Shown piece by piece: positions 1 through 12,677 of a stretch of DNA of 64,000 nucleotides. The stretch spans positions 2,852,001-2,916,000 of the forward strand of contig OX335655.1 in NCBI GenBank assembly GCA_946894095.1, in the 5' to 3' direction. Origin of the DNA: Incurvaria masculella (Eukaryota; Arthropoda; Insecta; Lepidoptera; Incurvariidae). Position numbers and translations under genes: made by a program. Under the pieces are notes generated by a model. The model did no database searches. It was given only the letters and a program-made list of their open reading frames with translations, and had not been told where the DNA came from. The first letter of the stretch is position 1. Every line of letters starts with the position of its first letter.

Positions 1-3000
1 GCTCCACACTCGTTACCCCTACCATCACAGGCCACGACAGGAATCAGGGATCTTTCAGGCGAGAAAACCGTTGTTATGCACTGAAGAAAATAATTAGTTA
101 ATCTAACTGCAATTCCAATAATACAACCATCTTTTAAAGTTAAAATAGAGCCAACTAAGTAATTCGGTTACTCTGAGTGAACATAATTAGCCTCAATTTC
201 CCTGACTGTGTGAAAACAGTTTCTGGCTTTAGTATTTATTTCATTCTTACTTACGTCTTATATTCAGTGAAAAGTCCATTATGTATTCACTATTGTTTAT
301 TCAGTCTATTATTGTCCAATCAGTCAAAAATCATTTACCTCTTGAAGTCAGTCGGATGGTCAATCAGTTATGATAACCGTTTCAAAATCGTATGATCTGT
401 CACACGTGTTCTTTTCACCAAGCGGTACTGTTCAATCGGTTGCAATAACTGTTTAACTCGACCACAAAGTGCTGATTAGCTTAATCCGTCCATTAAACGG
501 CCTTTCTTACCATCTTGCAATCGATAGCAGTACAAGATAATCAGCACTTTAGTAATAAATGACCTTTAAGTGTCAATTATAATAAATAAGGACTTGGTGA
601 AAACTAAACGAATACTAACTGTTTTGGCTCGTTAATATATATTTACCGTAATACATTAAAAGTAATTAGAAATACTTTACCATTACATAAGCTGACCGTG
701 TAGCAGACAGAAAGATATAGCAGTACCACCAACGGATCCCTGTTATTCCCTGAGTAGTACCATATGTAGTACTATTAGTTGAATATATGTAAAACAAATT
801 CGCGTTTAGAATCAAGCTCCATTTCAAACAAGAGACACTCGAATGTACAAACAGTGTTCAGAGATTCTTCGTTGCGACATATGCTAACGACCGTTTTACT
901 AGATCAGCAACAAAGGATGGGTCGCCACTCTGAAGTTGACCCATCGAAGAGATGACTGTTCATGGGTTATTTAAGGCTTAGTTTCACAAGAGAACTTAAG
1001 ACCGTGCGAGATTGGACAGATAAATGTACACCATCATATGATAAATGAACACAATGCACATATGTGTTTATGTGAAAATTTATTATGACTTTGATTTTAA
1101 AAGTCATGCTGAGGAAAGTCCTGGTATGGCAACTAGGTGCAATGCAATGTAGAGGTAATATAATGACCGTAGGTATGATATAAGCTATTCATATCAAGTT
1201 CCTAACATTAAAAAATTAAAGCCAGTGACAAAGGTTAGTTAAATGTATTTAAAATATAAACTAAGAGGTTACCATTATATTTAAAGTAGCAATCAAAACT
1301 AAAAGCTATATTCAGAGTGGGAGGACTAACTTTAATGCGCCGGACTAAACCGGTTTTTGTATGGTTAGTCCGGTGCTAATCTCGTGCTTAGTTTTGACAG
1401 GTGCTCTCTGAATGCGAAAGTACATGACTAATACTCGTTATAAAATTATAGGATTCCACATTATCTTTGGTCTCCAAAATTAACAAATAACCTACTAATA
1501 TAAAATGAATTCTAGAAAAGACACTTTAATGCAATTATTATTGATAATGATTTAATTCATTAATATACATAATTCATGTATTAAAGTTCACATAGTAATC
1601 TATTCTTTTTGTAAACCTTTAGGTAAGATATTCGCTGCTGTAATATCATTTTATTCTAATACACTTCAGTAACCTATGCATTGAATAACCAATACAATAC
1701 GTACAAAGTCAACTCTACGCTCAATATTAAATGCTCAATATTAATACAATGCAATTTGGAACATTACGTAATATGATTATTTCCCAATATCTGCGGATAC
1801 TCTCATTCATGGATTTCAAGCTCTGTTGTCTAGATAACAAGAGGTATTGTGAATTTAACGTAAGTTGAGAATGTCCACAATAAACTTTAATGCACCGTCC
1901 AGTCCACAAACCGTTGCAATCAGAACGTTACGTGTGCTGCCATTTTACATATTCTGTGGCACAACATATAATTACTACTTCTCATATAAATCGCTGATTC
2001 AAGAAGGAAGCAGTGGCTCGACTGAAACTAAAACTAAACTGAAGTAGTACGGAATCGCGCTAAATCCATTGGAATGCAACTATTTACTAAGGTTTTTATA
2101 TTAACTGCTAATACTACGCTTGCTTTTATAATCTATTTATAGGTATATGCCTTTTGTTCTGATCCACCTCAATTTAATTTTTTTTATTTTGATTTTCAAT
2201 TTCTATTGCCATCCTATTTAAATTGCAATTTCTACTTTTATATGTTTTAAGGTGGTTACGGATATACATAGGTTTTTTTTTATTGTGGTTCCATAGATAA
2301 TGTTCATGTTAATCACTTAATTTTATTTACTTTCTAGTTTCTCTTTCTTTTGTGTTGTTTAACTATAACTGTTTTCTGTTTTGCATTGCTTGTGATCTTA
2401 TTACCCTATTATTTTGCTATACGTCGACTTTTTGTATTATTTGCACGTGCATTACGATGCTAGGAATGATTTACTTATTGTTCAAGTTTTTTCTATTATT
2501 TTAATTTTGTAAATTCCTGCTTGTAATGCCGAAAAATAAAAAAAAAGTTTGATGAAAATGCTAAGAAGTAGAGGCGTCAGCGGGTGCTCTATTTAATTTT
2601 GATTGATCTCTGAAATTTATCATCAAGTAGATACGCGGTAGATATTTGATATTATGACATATTTTCTGAGTTATATGTCATAACCACAGACCTAGCATGA
2701 TCGCGCTGTGCCTGCAAAACAAACAAAGTGTGGGAGTGAGACGTCAGCTCAACGATCACTACCGCGAGTTGAAGAGAGACGGAATATACCTACCCGATGA
2801 GACAGCTTTTCGAAACGTTATCAGAACATAGGATCCACGCACATCTTATGAGAAACATTTTTTGTAAAGTTTTTATAATTTCTCTAGTTCTCGGTAAAGC
2901 AATCATGGTGACCTTTGAATTTGTATATAGTGAGCCCAGACAAAAAACTTTTTTTTTTCGGTAAATGAGAGGTGACCCACTGTTTTTTTGTCGATCATTA

Positions 3001-3141
3001 GTCTTAACTTTTCTTCAGTATTTCAAAGGATGACTTTAGATCATTATTTTAAAGCTACATGGCGATTTTTTTTATTAAGAAAATAATGTTTCGTACATTT
3101 TGTAAGAAACAATGTTTGTCTCATCCGTCGGGTGACTATGT
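1..3141. other. AT-rich sequence, no gene seen
   Basis: Only short chance ORFs are present. Besides the dispersed repeat at 345-610, the region 2690-2815 (ACCACAGACCTAG to ACTACCGCGAGTTGAAG) matches the parts flanking the TIR element in chitinase intron 9 (34905-34980, 35690-35765), so it is a low-copy repeat. Confidence 0.5.
345..610 (+). repeat. Dispersed repeat, copy 1 of 3
   Basis: It shares blocks with 37150-37315 (inverted) and 57420-57590: TTTCTTACCATCTTGCAATC, GTACAAGATAATCAGCAC and CTTTAGTAATAAA. It has no coding capacity. It could be an old MITE. Confidence 0.5.
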
Positions 3142-3389
3142 GGCTGAGATAAATAGTCGTAACAGAAACTAAGGCTGAGATAAATAGTTGTAACAGAAAC
3201 TAAGGCTGAGATAAATAGTCGTAACAGAAACTAAGGCTGAGATAAATAGTCGTAACAGAAACTAAGGCTGAGATAAATAGTCGTCACAGAAACTAAGGCT
3301 GAGATAAATAGTCATAACAGAAACTAAGGCTGAGATAAATAGTTGTAACAGAAACTAAGGCTGAGATAAATAGTCGTAACAGAAACTAA
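3142..3389. repeat. Minisatellite, 31 bp x 8
   Basis: GGCTGAGATAAATAGTCG begins at 3142, 3173, 3204, 3235, 3266, 3297, 3328 and 3359, an exact 31-bp period with few substitutions. The unit is the terminal part of the palindromic element that follows. Confidence 0.95.
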
Positions 3390-4873
3390 GACTAACGAAA
3401 AGTAGTACTTTGTGACGTCAAATTGAACTACTTTGAGGTTTCGTCCATACAGGATGTGTCAAAGTGACGTCACAAAGTACTACTTTTCGTTAGTCTATGG
3501 CTGAGATAAATAGTCGTAACAGAAACTAAGACTAACGAAAAGTAGTACTTTGTGACGACAAATTGAACTACTTTGAGATTTCGTCCATACAGGATGTGTC
3601 AAAGTGACGTCACAAAGTACTACTTTGCGTTAGCATTAGTTTCGGTGACGACTATTTACCTCAGCCTTAGGCTGAGATAAATAGTCGTACCAAAAACTAA
3701 GACTAACGGAAAGTAGTACGTTGTGACGTCACTTTGGCACATTTTGTAGGGACGAAATCTCAACGCAACGCTAATTGACGTCACAAAGTACTACTTTGCG
3801 TTAGCATTAGTTTCTGTTACGACTATTTATCTCAGCCATAGACTAACGAAAAGTAGTACTTTGTGACGTCACTTGGACACATTTTATATGGACGAAATCT
3901 CAAAGTAATGCAATGTGATGTAACAAAGTACTACTTTTCGTTAGTCTTAGGCTGAGATAAATAGTCGTAACAGAAACTAAGACTAACGAAAAGTAGTACT
4001 TTGTGACGTCAAATTGAACTACTTTGAGATTTCCGTACAGGATGTGTCAAAGTGACGTCACAAAGTACTACTTTTCGTTAGTCTATGGCTGAGATAAATA
4101 GTCGTAACAGAAACTAAGACTAACGAAAAGTAGTACTTTGTGACGTCAAATTGAACTACTTTGAGATTTCGTCCATACAGGATGTGTCAAAGTGACGTCA
4201 CAAAGTACTACTTTGCGTTAGCATTAGTTTCGGTGACGACTATTTACCTCAGCCTTAGGCTGAGATAAATAGTCGTAACAAAAACTAAGACTAACGGAAA
4301 GTAGTACTTTGTGACGTCACTTTGGCACATTTTGTAGGGACGAAATCTCAACGCAACGCCAATTGACGTCACAAAGTACTACTTTGCGTTAGCATTAGTT
4401 TCTGTTACGACTATTTATCTCAGCCATAGACTAACGAAAAGTAGTACTTTGTGACGTCACTTGGACACATTTTATATGGACGAAATCTCAAAGTAATGCA
4501 ATGTGATGTCACAAAGTACTACTTTTCGTTAGTCTTAGGCTGAGATAAATAGTCGTAACAGAAACTAAGACTAACGAAAAGTAGTACTTTGTGACGTCAA
4601 ATTGAACTACTTTGAGATTTCGTCCATACAAGATGTGTTCAAGTGACGTCACAAAGTACTACTTTGCGTTAGCATTAGTTTCTGTAACGACTATTTATCT
4701 CAGCCTTAGTTTCTGTTACGACTATTTATCTAACCTAAGACTAACAAAAAGTAGTACTTTGTGACGTCAATTTGCATTACTTGAGATTGCGTCCATAATG
4801 TGTCAAAGTGACGTCACAAAATACTACCTTCCGTTAGTCTTAGTTTCTGTTACGTCTATTTATCTCAGCCTGT
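3390..4873. repeat. Palindromic repeat array with 588-bp higher-order period
   Basis: Units consist of GGCTGAGATAAATAGTCG, then ACTAACGAAAAGTAGTAC, then TTTGTGACGTCA, a short spacer, and the inverted copy of the same blocks. Many junctions read CTCAGCCTTAGGCTGAG. Corresponding points recur at 3670/4258 and 3950/4538, a 588-bp offset, so 3362-3950 was duplicated as 3950-4538. The array holds about 16 copies of TGACGTCA. Confidence 0.9.
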
Positions 4874-5634
4874 GTGTCTTTACATTTAAGTCAATAGTCA
4901 TAGCGTAGTTAGCACGAAAGTGTTCATACGTGCCCCACTTACAAGGCTGGTCATATAATACTCACGTTTTTGCCCACTTATTTGCGGATTATTAAGACGA
5001 ATCGTGCAAAGAGGCCGTGCACATATCAGTTCCTTGCCCCTGACATTTGGGCAAAAGCGCTTCTTCAACTGATCACCTTGAAATTCTGAACAAAACCTGC
5101 ATGCGCTAACGTCATTGCTCTGATGTGATCTTTCGTTTCCGGTACTCAAGAAATGTGCATTGCCATAGAACATAAAGTACAATACATTTTATAAGAGCCT
5201 AGTATTATTTTGTCGTTTTGAAATGAAGCCAAAACAAAAAAAAATCCACAAAAACCACTACCACGGTCATTATATTATCCTAGCACACCACAATGGGAAC
5301 TTGGTGCCATGCCAGGACCTTCATTAATATTATTAATTCAATTTCATGAATATAATTCGATTCATAGTGATTTAATGTAATTAAATATGTATATTATGTA
5401 GACCTAATCATGTATATATTTTTTTTCAAATTAATTACTGCATGTGATAAGTTCGCCTTTTGACGATTTGATAAATTGGTTTGTATTTCGTGTCAACTGA
5501 AAATCACTGATTAAATGATTTTTTTTTTTATTGTTCGGTTATACTTAACTCGACTACGATTGCCGCTACGAATATATTTCTTTCAATGTAATGGTACTGA
5601 CCACCCTACCACCTTGTAAGTAAGAAAGGAGACT
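4874..5634. other. No gene seen
   Basis: AT-rich. A CACCACAATGGGAACTTGG fragment at 5285-5325 resembles the common SINE tail, inverted. Confidence 0.4.
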
Positions 5635-5779
5635 TAAAAAATAAAAATAAAAAAATAAAAATAGCCTTTATTTCTGCTACAATTCAATCTTGACATATAA
5701 GATTAAACTATTTTATGGTATTATAGGTGTTAATGGTTACATGTATGATTATAAATGAATGTATATGTAAGTTAATTTA

Positions 5780-5925
5780 TTTTAGTAGTAGTAGTCGCCT
5801 CTGCGGCGTAGGCCTCTCCTAAACCTTTCCATACATCTCTTTCCCGCGCTTCTCGCATCCATAAGGGTCCACATCGCTGGTTAAAGATGTCTCTCCATCT
5901 TTTATTTGGTCTTCCTTTTTGTTTT
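5780..5925 (-). pseudogene. RTE-type LINE extreme C-terminus
   Basis: On the - strand this reads KGRPNKRWRDIFNQRCGPLW and ends GLGEAYAAEAT, the last residues of RTE ORFs. It lies tail to tail with the + strand RTE fragment that follows, so the two are separate insertions or an inversion. A short LINE-like 3' tail with A-rich repeats lies at 5635-5780. Confidence 0.7.
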
Positions 5926-5959
5926 TGTTTTCTTTTTTCCTTTTCCTGTCTCTTGGAGA

Positions 5960-6321
5960 AAATATTGGGGATTGAAGGAAATAATGAAAAATAAGGATAT
6001 GAACATAAACATCAAGAAAAAACTCTACGAAGTAGTGATATTACCATGCCTGACTTATGGTTGCCAGACGTGGTCACTAAGAAAAGAAGACGAAGAAAGA
6101 ATTGCTATCTGCCAACGCAAAATGGAAAGGAGCATGCTTGGCCTAAAACTATCAGATAAGGTTAAAAACATAAAAATCAGAGAAAAAACTAAATTGATTG
6201 ATGTAAGGAAAAGAACACGAAAACTCAAGTGGCAATGGGCAGGACACATTTGTAGGACAAATAATAACAAATGGACAAAACGTCTAACAGAATGGGTACC
6301 AAGAGACAGAAAGGAGACTTA
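5960..6321 (+). pseudogene. RTE-type LINE reverse transcriptase C-terminal fragment
   Basis: The frame encodes KKKLYEVVILPCLTYGCQTW, then QRKMERSMLGLKLSDKV and KLKWQWAGHICR, the typical end of RTE clade ORFs (YG..TW, RMLG, WAGH). The frame stops at TAG where a palindromic MITE (6322-6477) has inserted. Confidence 0.8.
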
Positions 6322-6477
6322 GGCTGAGATAAATAGTCGTAACAGAAACTTAGACTAACGAAGAGTAGTACTTTTGACACATTTTTTATGGAGTAAATCT
6401 CAAAGTATTGCAAAGTGACGTCACAAAGTACTACTTTTCGTTAGTCTTACTTTTTGTTACGACTATTTATCTCAGCC
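6322..6477. mobile_element. Solo palindromic MITE, same unit as the 3.1-4.9 kb array
   Basis: About 156 bp bounded by GGCTGAGATAAATAGTCG and its inverse CGACTATTTATCTCAGCC, with inner inverted arms containing AGTAGTACTTT. It interrupts the RTE fragment. TA dinucleotides lie next to both ends, so a mariner-like origin is plausible. Confidence 0.8.
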
Positions 6478-7445
6478 CTAGAGTTTTACATGGAATCCAA
6501 ACCACAGCTAACTAAATTTATCTTAAGTTTTCGAACATTACGGCTGACCACAAATCGGGCGTGCAACAAGAAATAAATAAATATAAACATGAAATTTGTT
6601 GATCGTGCATTGAAAGGATTTAATACTTCAATTTCAAAATATTCTACAACAAAATAATATAAAGGCGGATATATATTGTTCCATAATTTGGTTGCGGCAT
6701 ATCTGAAAGCAACCTTAATAATTGTTTATCGTTTGGCCACCTTTTCAAAGTTGTAGGGTTATTTTTCAATGTATTAGTGAAATCACTTCTAATTAAATAT
6801 ATTGTGAATTATTAAAAATGCGCTAATATGCCAATTCTCCTGAATTGGCATAATTTGAAAGTGTTTTATTGTCAGTCACTTTAAGGCCTTTGCGGAAAAC
6901 TGGGTGCGAGTCCTTTTAAGCGGGTTCGATGATTTTGGTCGACGCGAAATGTGAAATTATTTGATGCATGTAACTATGTATTTAATACTATTTTTGTTGT
7001 AAACAAGTGAGCTATTTACCTTTTGCGATAATCATAATGTTTACATAGTCAAATCAATCATCGCAATACAACGTGGGATTGTGAATGCTTTTTTCTAGGC
7101 TTTTTACATAGTTGACACCTTAGTTGCAAAAGAAATTCCTTTTTCATTCAAGGTTGATACAGATTGAAGGCCCGTCGCGTCAATGTCATCTCCGCAGTGC
7201 GATTACGAAGCGCGAAATAAGGTGTAGGCGCGGCATCTACTCCAAACTGAGAGATTTGTTTCCTACCCCCTAACAAAAACATATTGTCAAAAAACAAAGT
7301 GGTCTTTGGCCTTAGTCTGTCAGTGCTATGACGGATCGAATTGTATTTGGTATTCGGCCTTAGTCTGTCAATACTATGACGGATCGAATAGTATTTTTCG
7401 GTCGGAAGTGGGCATGTGACAGCTGGAGAGAGATTTGGAAAGCCT
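6478..7445. other. No gene seen
   Basis: AT-rich intergenic or intronic sequence. Near 7300-7390 a 47-bp duplicate contains CCTTAGTCTGTCA and CTATGACGGATCGAAT twice. Confidence 0.5.
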
Positions 7446-7993
7446 TTAAGGTGGCCCAACCCGGCGGGACTAACTCATTCGCGGGCACTGTGCAAAACCG
7501 TGCTGTTGCGCTCTGGAACCTTCTCTGTTTCAAAGAAAAAGACAGGCTCCGTGATGAGGAAGATGCAACATGTCCACAAAAAAGATAATGTGCATAGTGT
7601 ATGATTTGGTAAGATTTACGAAAATTTTGATATCAAAACGTTTATAGCTAAAAGTAAACCACGACCGCTATAGTCAAAAATCTAACAAAAACCAAATTTA
7701 TTATAAATCTTGATTAAATAAGCTATGTCTGATGACTAATCTTTTTAAGATTTTCTTACTTATCATTGCGTAATAATATACCAAAGTTTTTGTATAAAAC
7801 GCGCGAAAAATTCGAACTTTCGGACCTTATAACTTAGAAACCAAACACAATTTTACAATGCCAACGGTCATCAGACATCTAGTTCGATCAAATAAAGCTC
7901 TTTTGAGCAAAATTTGGGATCTCTGATAAGAAATATGGGCGTGAACTTCTTTCCCCGTTTGTATGGGGAGTTGAGCGGGTTGGGCCACCTTAA
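7446..7993 (+). mobile_element. TTAA-flanked MITE, family 1 copy A
   Basis: It is flanked by TTAA on both sides. The terminal inverted repeats are GGTGGCCCAACCCG and its inverse CGGGTTGGGCCACC. No transposase is encoded. TTAA duplication points to a piggyBac-type non-autonomous element. Confidence 0.85.
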
Positions 7994-8795
7994 GAGAAGA
8001 AGTCGTGTTAATGTGCGCGTGGACATAAAAGGTACGTGTTTGACATCTCACTTCGGCAGTGCCGGCCGCGTAGGAGTGTGTTCACTGCCAAGCTTGCCGA
8101 GTAAACTGCCGAGGTGCAAGCAGACGCCCAGCAGATACCGGCGGGAATTCGAGTAGTGAGTAAGCCAACCTTTCGATCTGGATCCAGAGTAGGGTAGGGT
8201 GTCCTTCCGACGCACCAGCGTCACGCGCCTCATCAGTTGCCGAGTTACCGCCGGCAAACAATTTTATAGGATCTGTCACCTTTTATAAAATCTATTCCCA
8301 AATAAGCTCTTCGTGGAGCCTGGTGTCAACCTATCGCCCGAGCTACCGCAGCAGGAGCGAGCGCATTGACTTGCTAATGCCGCGTGTGCTGGCCACTCTC
8401 TTTGCGAGTCACACCGAGCTGGCCAATATGCTGCCTTGTAATGGTAATCGGGGGCTACCTCTGGAGGCTCGAAATTGGCGGTGTTGGTTGTTGCCTTTGA
8501 TACATTTTTGGTTTTTGAATAACTTGTCTAATTTGCATTTTATTGCACGACTAGCGACCCACTCCGGCTTTGGAGAAGTACTAATTGACCGAGAGAAAAT
8601 AGAAGCTCGAAATCTCCGTTTCAGATTGGGCAAATATGCTTTCGTATGTCCGGTTGTTCTACTCTAGATGCATTTCTCAACTTATTCCCGTGAAGTTTTG
8701 TGAGCTAGTTTGATAATTATATAGATTTTTAATAGGAAAAAAAAATCTAGCCTTGAAAAATAAAAAATGACTGATACAAATAATGTCTTAATATT
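7994..8795. other. Moderately GC-rich stretch, function not recognised
   Basis: The best open frame (8323-8667, +) has no recognisable domain and no splice-site support. No repeat match elsewhere in the window was noticed. Confidence 0.35.
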
Positions 8796-9052
8796 TCACA
8801 AAAAAACAGGCACTCCCACACGAAGGGTACCGTACCATCGTACAAGATTTAACACAAAAACACTTTAATTTTTATTATTATTTCATTTTACCTATTTGCA
8901 AAATAAATACACACTCTGTTAAAATTTTAGCTGCCCACCTATTAAGGTTCATGACATACAGCCCTGTGATAGACAGACGGACGGACGGACCACGGAGACT
9001 TAGTAATAGGGTTCCGTTGGCACCATTTGGTTACGGAAACCTAAAAACGCTG
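8796..9052 (-). repeat. (TCCG)n-containing interspersed repeat
   Basis: On the - strand it starts TTAGGTTTCCGTAACC, contains GTCCGTCCGTCCGTCTGTC and ends near the GAACCCTTCGTGTG-type motif. It is a repeat of lepidopteran type with a (TCCG)n core. Confidence 0.75.
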
Positions 9053-9957
9053 ATGGTCTTCTCAAATGCCTTGCACATTCTGAGATGCAACGATTTTTTC
9101 TTGATCTGGATATTCTAGGGTGTTACCATGGCAATTGAACTCGCCGGGTGAACAGGCAAGTGAGTGATAAAATATGACGATTGGTTGCATTCCGTACCGT
9201 ATTAAAATATGTTCTTACACAGATGTTTTAACAACAAATAGGCCGAATACAAAAACTTAGGTTCCGGTGTTCCTATTGGTGGGCAGCCTTGCATTACTAT
9301 TCAATTTTATTAAAAGAGGAAAAAAAGAATTATTCTTAAATCATAATTTGGACACGAGGTTATTATATATGAAATATATTAAAATAAAACTCAATATGTT
9401 TTATTTTTTATTACAATAGACGAAATTTTATAGTTACGACCTATGGCTAGACTTATAACCCATTTAGTCTTTACGTATTCAGCACCTTCACTCTATTCCA
9501 AGGTGCGTTCTCATTTTACGGTTATTTCTCTGAACCTTGGATAAACCTGTGCCAAATATGTAAGCAAACGTCGTACGCATGTATGAAATAGGCACATCAT
9601 AACACATTTATAAATACATTGTATTTTGCTGATACAACTTTCGCGCCCAAAAAAGTATACGTATAGCCGTGTTTATCATATTATGCAAGTAATACTTTTG
9701 AGGTTACCGCGGTCATTAGACATGTTTGAAAAGCTGTAACATTTTTCAAACATTATGCAAGTAAGTTGCTTACGTTTTCAATGAATGGTTATCATGCACG
9801 GAGGTGAAGAAATAACACCTCCAAGTTATCATACGTGTGGTTTAATATGGGTATAAATAATTGATGAAAAAGTTATCGTCACATTAATAAAGTTAAATAA
9901 ATACAAATTATTAAGATCATGTCATAATTAAAATTGTTAACTGGGAGTAGAATGTTA

Positions 9958-10105
9958 GGCGTCGTTAGCTTAGCGATACGCGCGAACGCGAATGTTAGGC
10001 CTCGACGTTCGACAATCGCGATGAAGCAACTCTGGGTTCGGTCTGGTTTAGGATGGGTGACCGTTTTTGACCCTTGGGCTGGCCTTGGGCTCGATTACTA
10101 ATACT
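9958..10105 (+). mobile_element. SINE head fragment with 5S rRNA-like core
   Basis: A GTTAGCTTAGCGATACGCG head is followed by GAAGCAACTCTGGGTTCGGT and TTTAGGATGGGTGACC, which match the internal promoter region of 5S rRNA. It is diverged and truncated. Confidence 0.6.
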
Positions 10106-10190
10106 ACAAGTAAAAGTGATAACGATACAAAATTTATCGGGTGTCAAAATTAGTATAAAATAAAATTAGTTAAAATAGTAATAATCGTAG

Positions 10191-10868
10191 GATGCTTTTT
10201 AGGGTTCCGTACCCAAAAGGTGCCAAACGGAACCCTATTACTAAGCCTTGGCTGTCCGTCCGTCCGTCTGTCACAGGGCTACATCTCATGAACCGTAATA
10301 GCTTCCGGTCAGCCTCGGTAGCTCAGTGTGCGACACCTAGCGAGGGTACGTACCTGAGGGCGGTTAGGTTATGGATGGGCGATCATTTTCAACCGTTGAA
10401 CCAGCCTGGCCGTGGTTCGGATTCCAGGTAAAACTGTAGGTCCCCTTCCTTACTTACTAGGTGGTAGGACAAATCCCGCCCGGGTTGGTACCATCGCATT
10501 TAATGACCGATATTCGAAGCGGAAATGACAATTGTCAGTATTTTCCATACAGTCCAATGTAGCTGAGCAATATAAGGAAGGTCCTAGCATGGCACCTAGT
10601 TCCCATGTGGTTAGGCTAATCTCTGACAGTTAGTTCGGTATTAGCCATCTACGTCCAGTTAGATAAAAAAAATAGGTAGACAACTGAAATTTTCACAGAG
10701 GGTATATTTCTGGTGCATTGATAACGACAAATAGTAAAAACAAAAAAGAAATAAAAATGAAAGGGTCGCCCCCATACAAAAAACGTGATATATTTCGGTC
10801 ATATCTTGTATAATGGTACGGAACCATTCGTGTGCGAGTTCGACTCGCACTTAGCCAGTTTATTGTAC
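10191..10868 (+). repeat. (TCCG)n-containing interspersed repeat, split by a SINE
   Basis: The left part, 10191-10307, has AGGGTTCCGTACCC and GTCCGTCCGTCCGTCTGTC. The right part, 10669-10868, ends GAGTTCGACTCGCACTTAG. The SINE at 10308-10668 lies between them. Confidence 0.8.
10308..10668 (+). mobile_element. SINE inserted in a (TCCG)n repeat
   Basis: The head is CTCGGTAGCTCAGTGTGCG, with B-box-like GTGGTTCGGATTCC. The shared SINE body follows (TAGGTGGTAGG, GGTTGGTACCATCGCATTT, GGAAGGTCCTAGCATGGCAC), with an A-rich tail. Confidence 0.75.
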
Positions 10869-12601
10869 CCTCTCAGCAGGTGGTAAAATTCTCAGAAAAT
10901 TCATATTTGTCAGCAAGATTAGTTTTAAGTTGAATATTTCTAAAGAAATATACTTAAAAAAATTAACAAATAAATTAATCAAACATAATCTAGTGTAAAG
11001 AGCTTTGGTTTGTATCCCGCGTATATTGCTGACGCTACAATTACAAGCATGATGACATGAACGCTCGGCGCTAATGTGTTTGTAGGCCATGGTCATTTGA
11101 GTTTGTTTACTTAAAAGTGTAAAAAAACACCGCCATGTGGCGGTTGTGACTAGAGGTCACTTTACTCTCACATCTTTTCAATTCAATGAGAATGATTAAA
11201 ATTCACTCACGAGGAACCAGAAAAACGACTGTCCCCAAAACGAGACAATTTTACTTTCAATGCGGCATGATAAATCGCCGGGTAAGAGCAAAGACACAGT
11301 GCACAGAGTGCGGCAGTAAGTCCACTCGGAACTGGTCTAGAACAAAACTGTGATAGAGCGCATTTGAATGTTAATCACCCCTCTATCTTAAGCGTGGGAT
11401 GTCATGGTTTAGTGTCAGCGTATGCTTAGACATCTATTTACATCCAACATGTTTTCTCTTGTCGCGCTGGATTGTCTCTCGCGCTCACATTCCGTGGATG
11501 TTTCGGTGTGTAGAATTTCTGTCGTTGCAGATACGAACATATAGCACAACCATTTCTAAAACGGACCATTTACAAACGATCGTGTTTACAATCGCACAAT
11601 GTCGAATTTTGGGCTTGTCGGATGAGTAAGTCGTCCGACATGGCTAAAATGTAAGTAATTATAATTAGACTCTGTATTCGTTGGAAAACACATCCATTTA
11701 CGGACTGATCTGCTTCCGACACTCCAGCTGTGTGTATAGCCAGCGATGTCGGTTCAGCTCTGTGCCGAATATGTAATTATTTTCAGGGTGCATGCTATCT
11801 TTAGATATAGGGGTACGAGTTTTTTTATGTGAATCGTGGCGTATGGTAAACGCCGGGAGTAAGAGGATCCCAGTAGCTCCTTCACACCATGCTTGAAGGA
11901 TCTCGGTAGCGTCTAAGTGCATTACTGCACTATTCTTTGCACTGTGACAATGCGGATAGTATTTTGTCTCCGAGACAAGAGCTCGCTATCACGAGCAATT
12001 GCATCAGTCATCTCGGCCACAATTTATGATGCTTGTATGAAATTTAAAGAACAACGCGGCGCTACGTGCGCTTGCGGGAGGCACCGGGCCAAATCTGCGC
12101 CAAAGTCGTGCTCACACCTAAATAACATTATATTATAATTTAGAAATTGGCAATGGCACTTCGAATCCATTGTAATTTGTGCTGTGTGGGTTATAGCGCT
12201 TGATAATAATATAAATGGTCCCACTGCATTTATTTCAGTGCATGTCGTAAGGGACGAATTTCGTATTCCACGTAAGTCTTCTTCCTCACTCACAGCAGGA
12301 TTAATTCCCCAATTAATTAAATCAAGGGTGGTCAAAGCCGTTATGAAAATTGACTGATTTGTCCATCCAGTTACAAGTAGCCCTGCAAAACAAGAAGAAC
12401 TGTATCGAATACTAATATGTTTTTCGATTTAATAAAAATTGACACACATTATCTTGGAAAAAGTTGTTTTACCTCACATATTGGATCGGCCCAAACATTA
12501 TGTGTAGCTTTTTAGAAAAATGGTAAAATCATGCGAATTTTGTTTTTGGAAATCGAAGTTATGCCTACGCAATTTAGTAGTATTGATTATTTAACTTTAG
12601 T

Positions 12602-12677
12602 ATCTATTCGTCTGTATTCGTATGTATTCGTACATAGTATCGTGTCGTATCGTATTCGTATGTATTCGTACATAGTT
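12602..12677. repeat. Minisatellite of ATTCGTATGT-type units
   Basis: Variants of GTATTCGTATGTATTCGTAC repeat within 76 bases. Confidence 0.75.

Noticed and set aside
3142..3389. Eight 31-bp direct repeats resembling a CRISPR array
   Set aside because: The repeats are contiguous with no spacers, the DNA is eukaryotic, and the unit is part of a palindromic mobile element.
8323..8667. 114-codon frame in a GC-richer stretch
   Set aside because: No recognisable domain, and it overlaps an equally long frame on the other strand, so there is no reason to call it coding.
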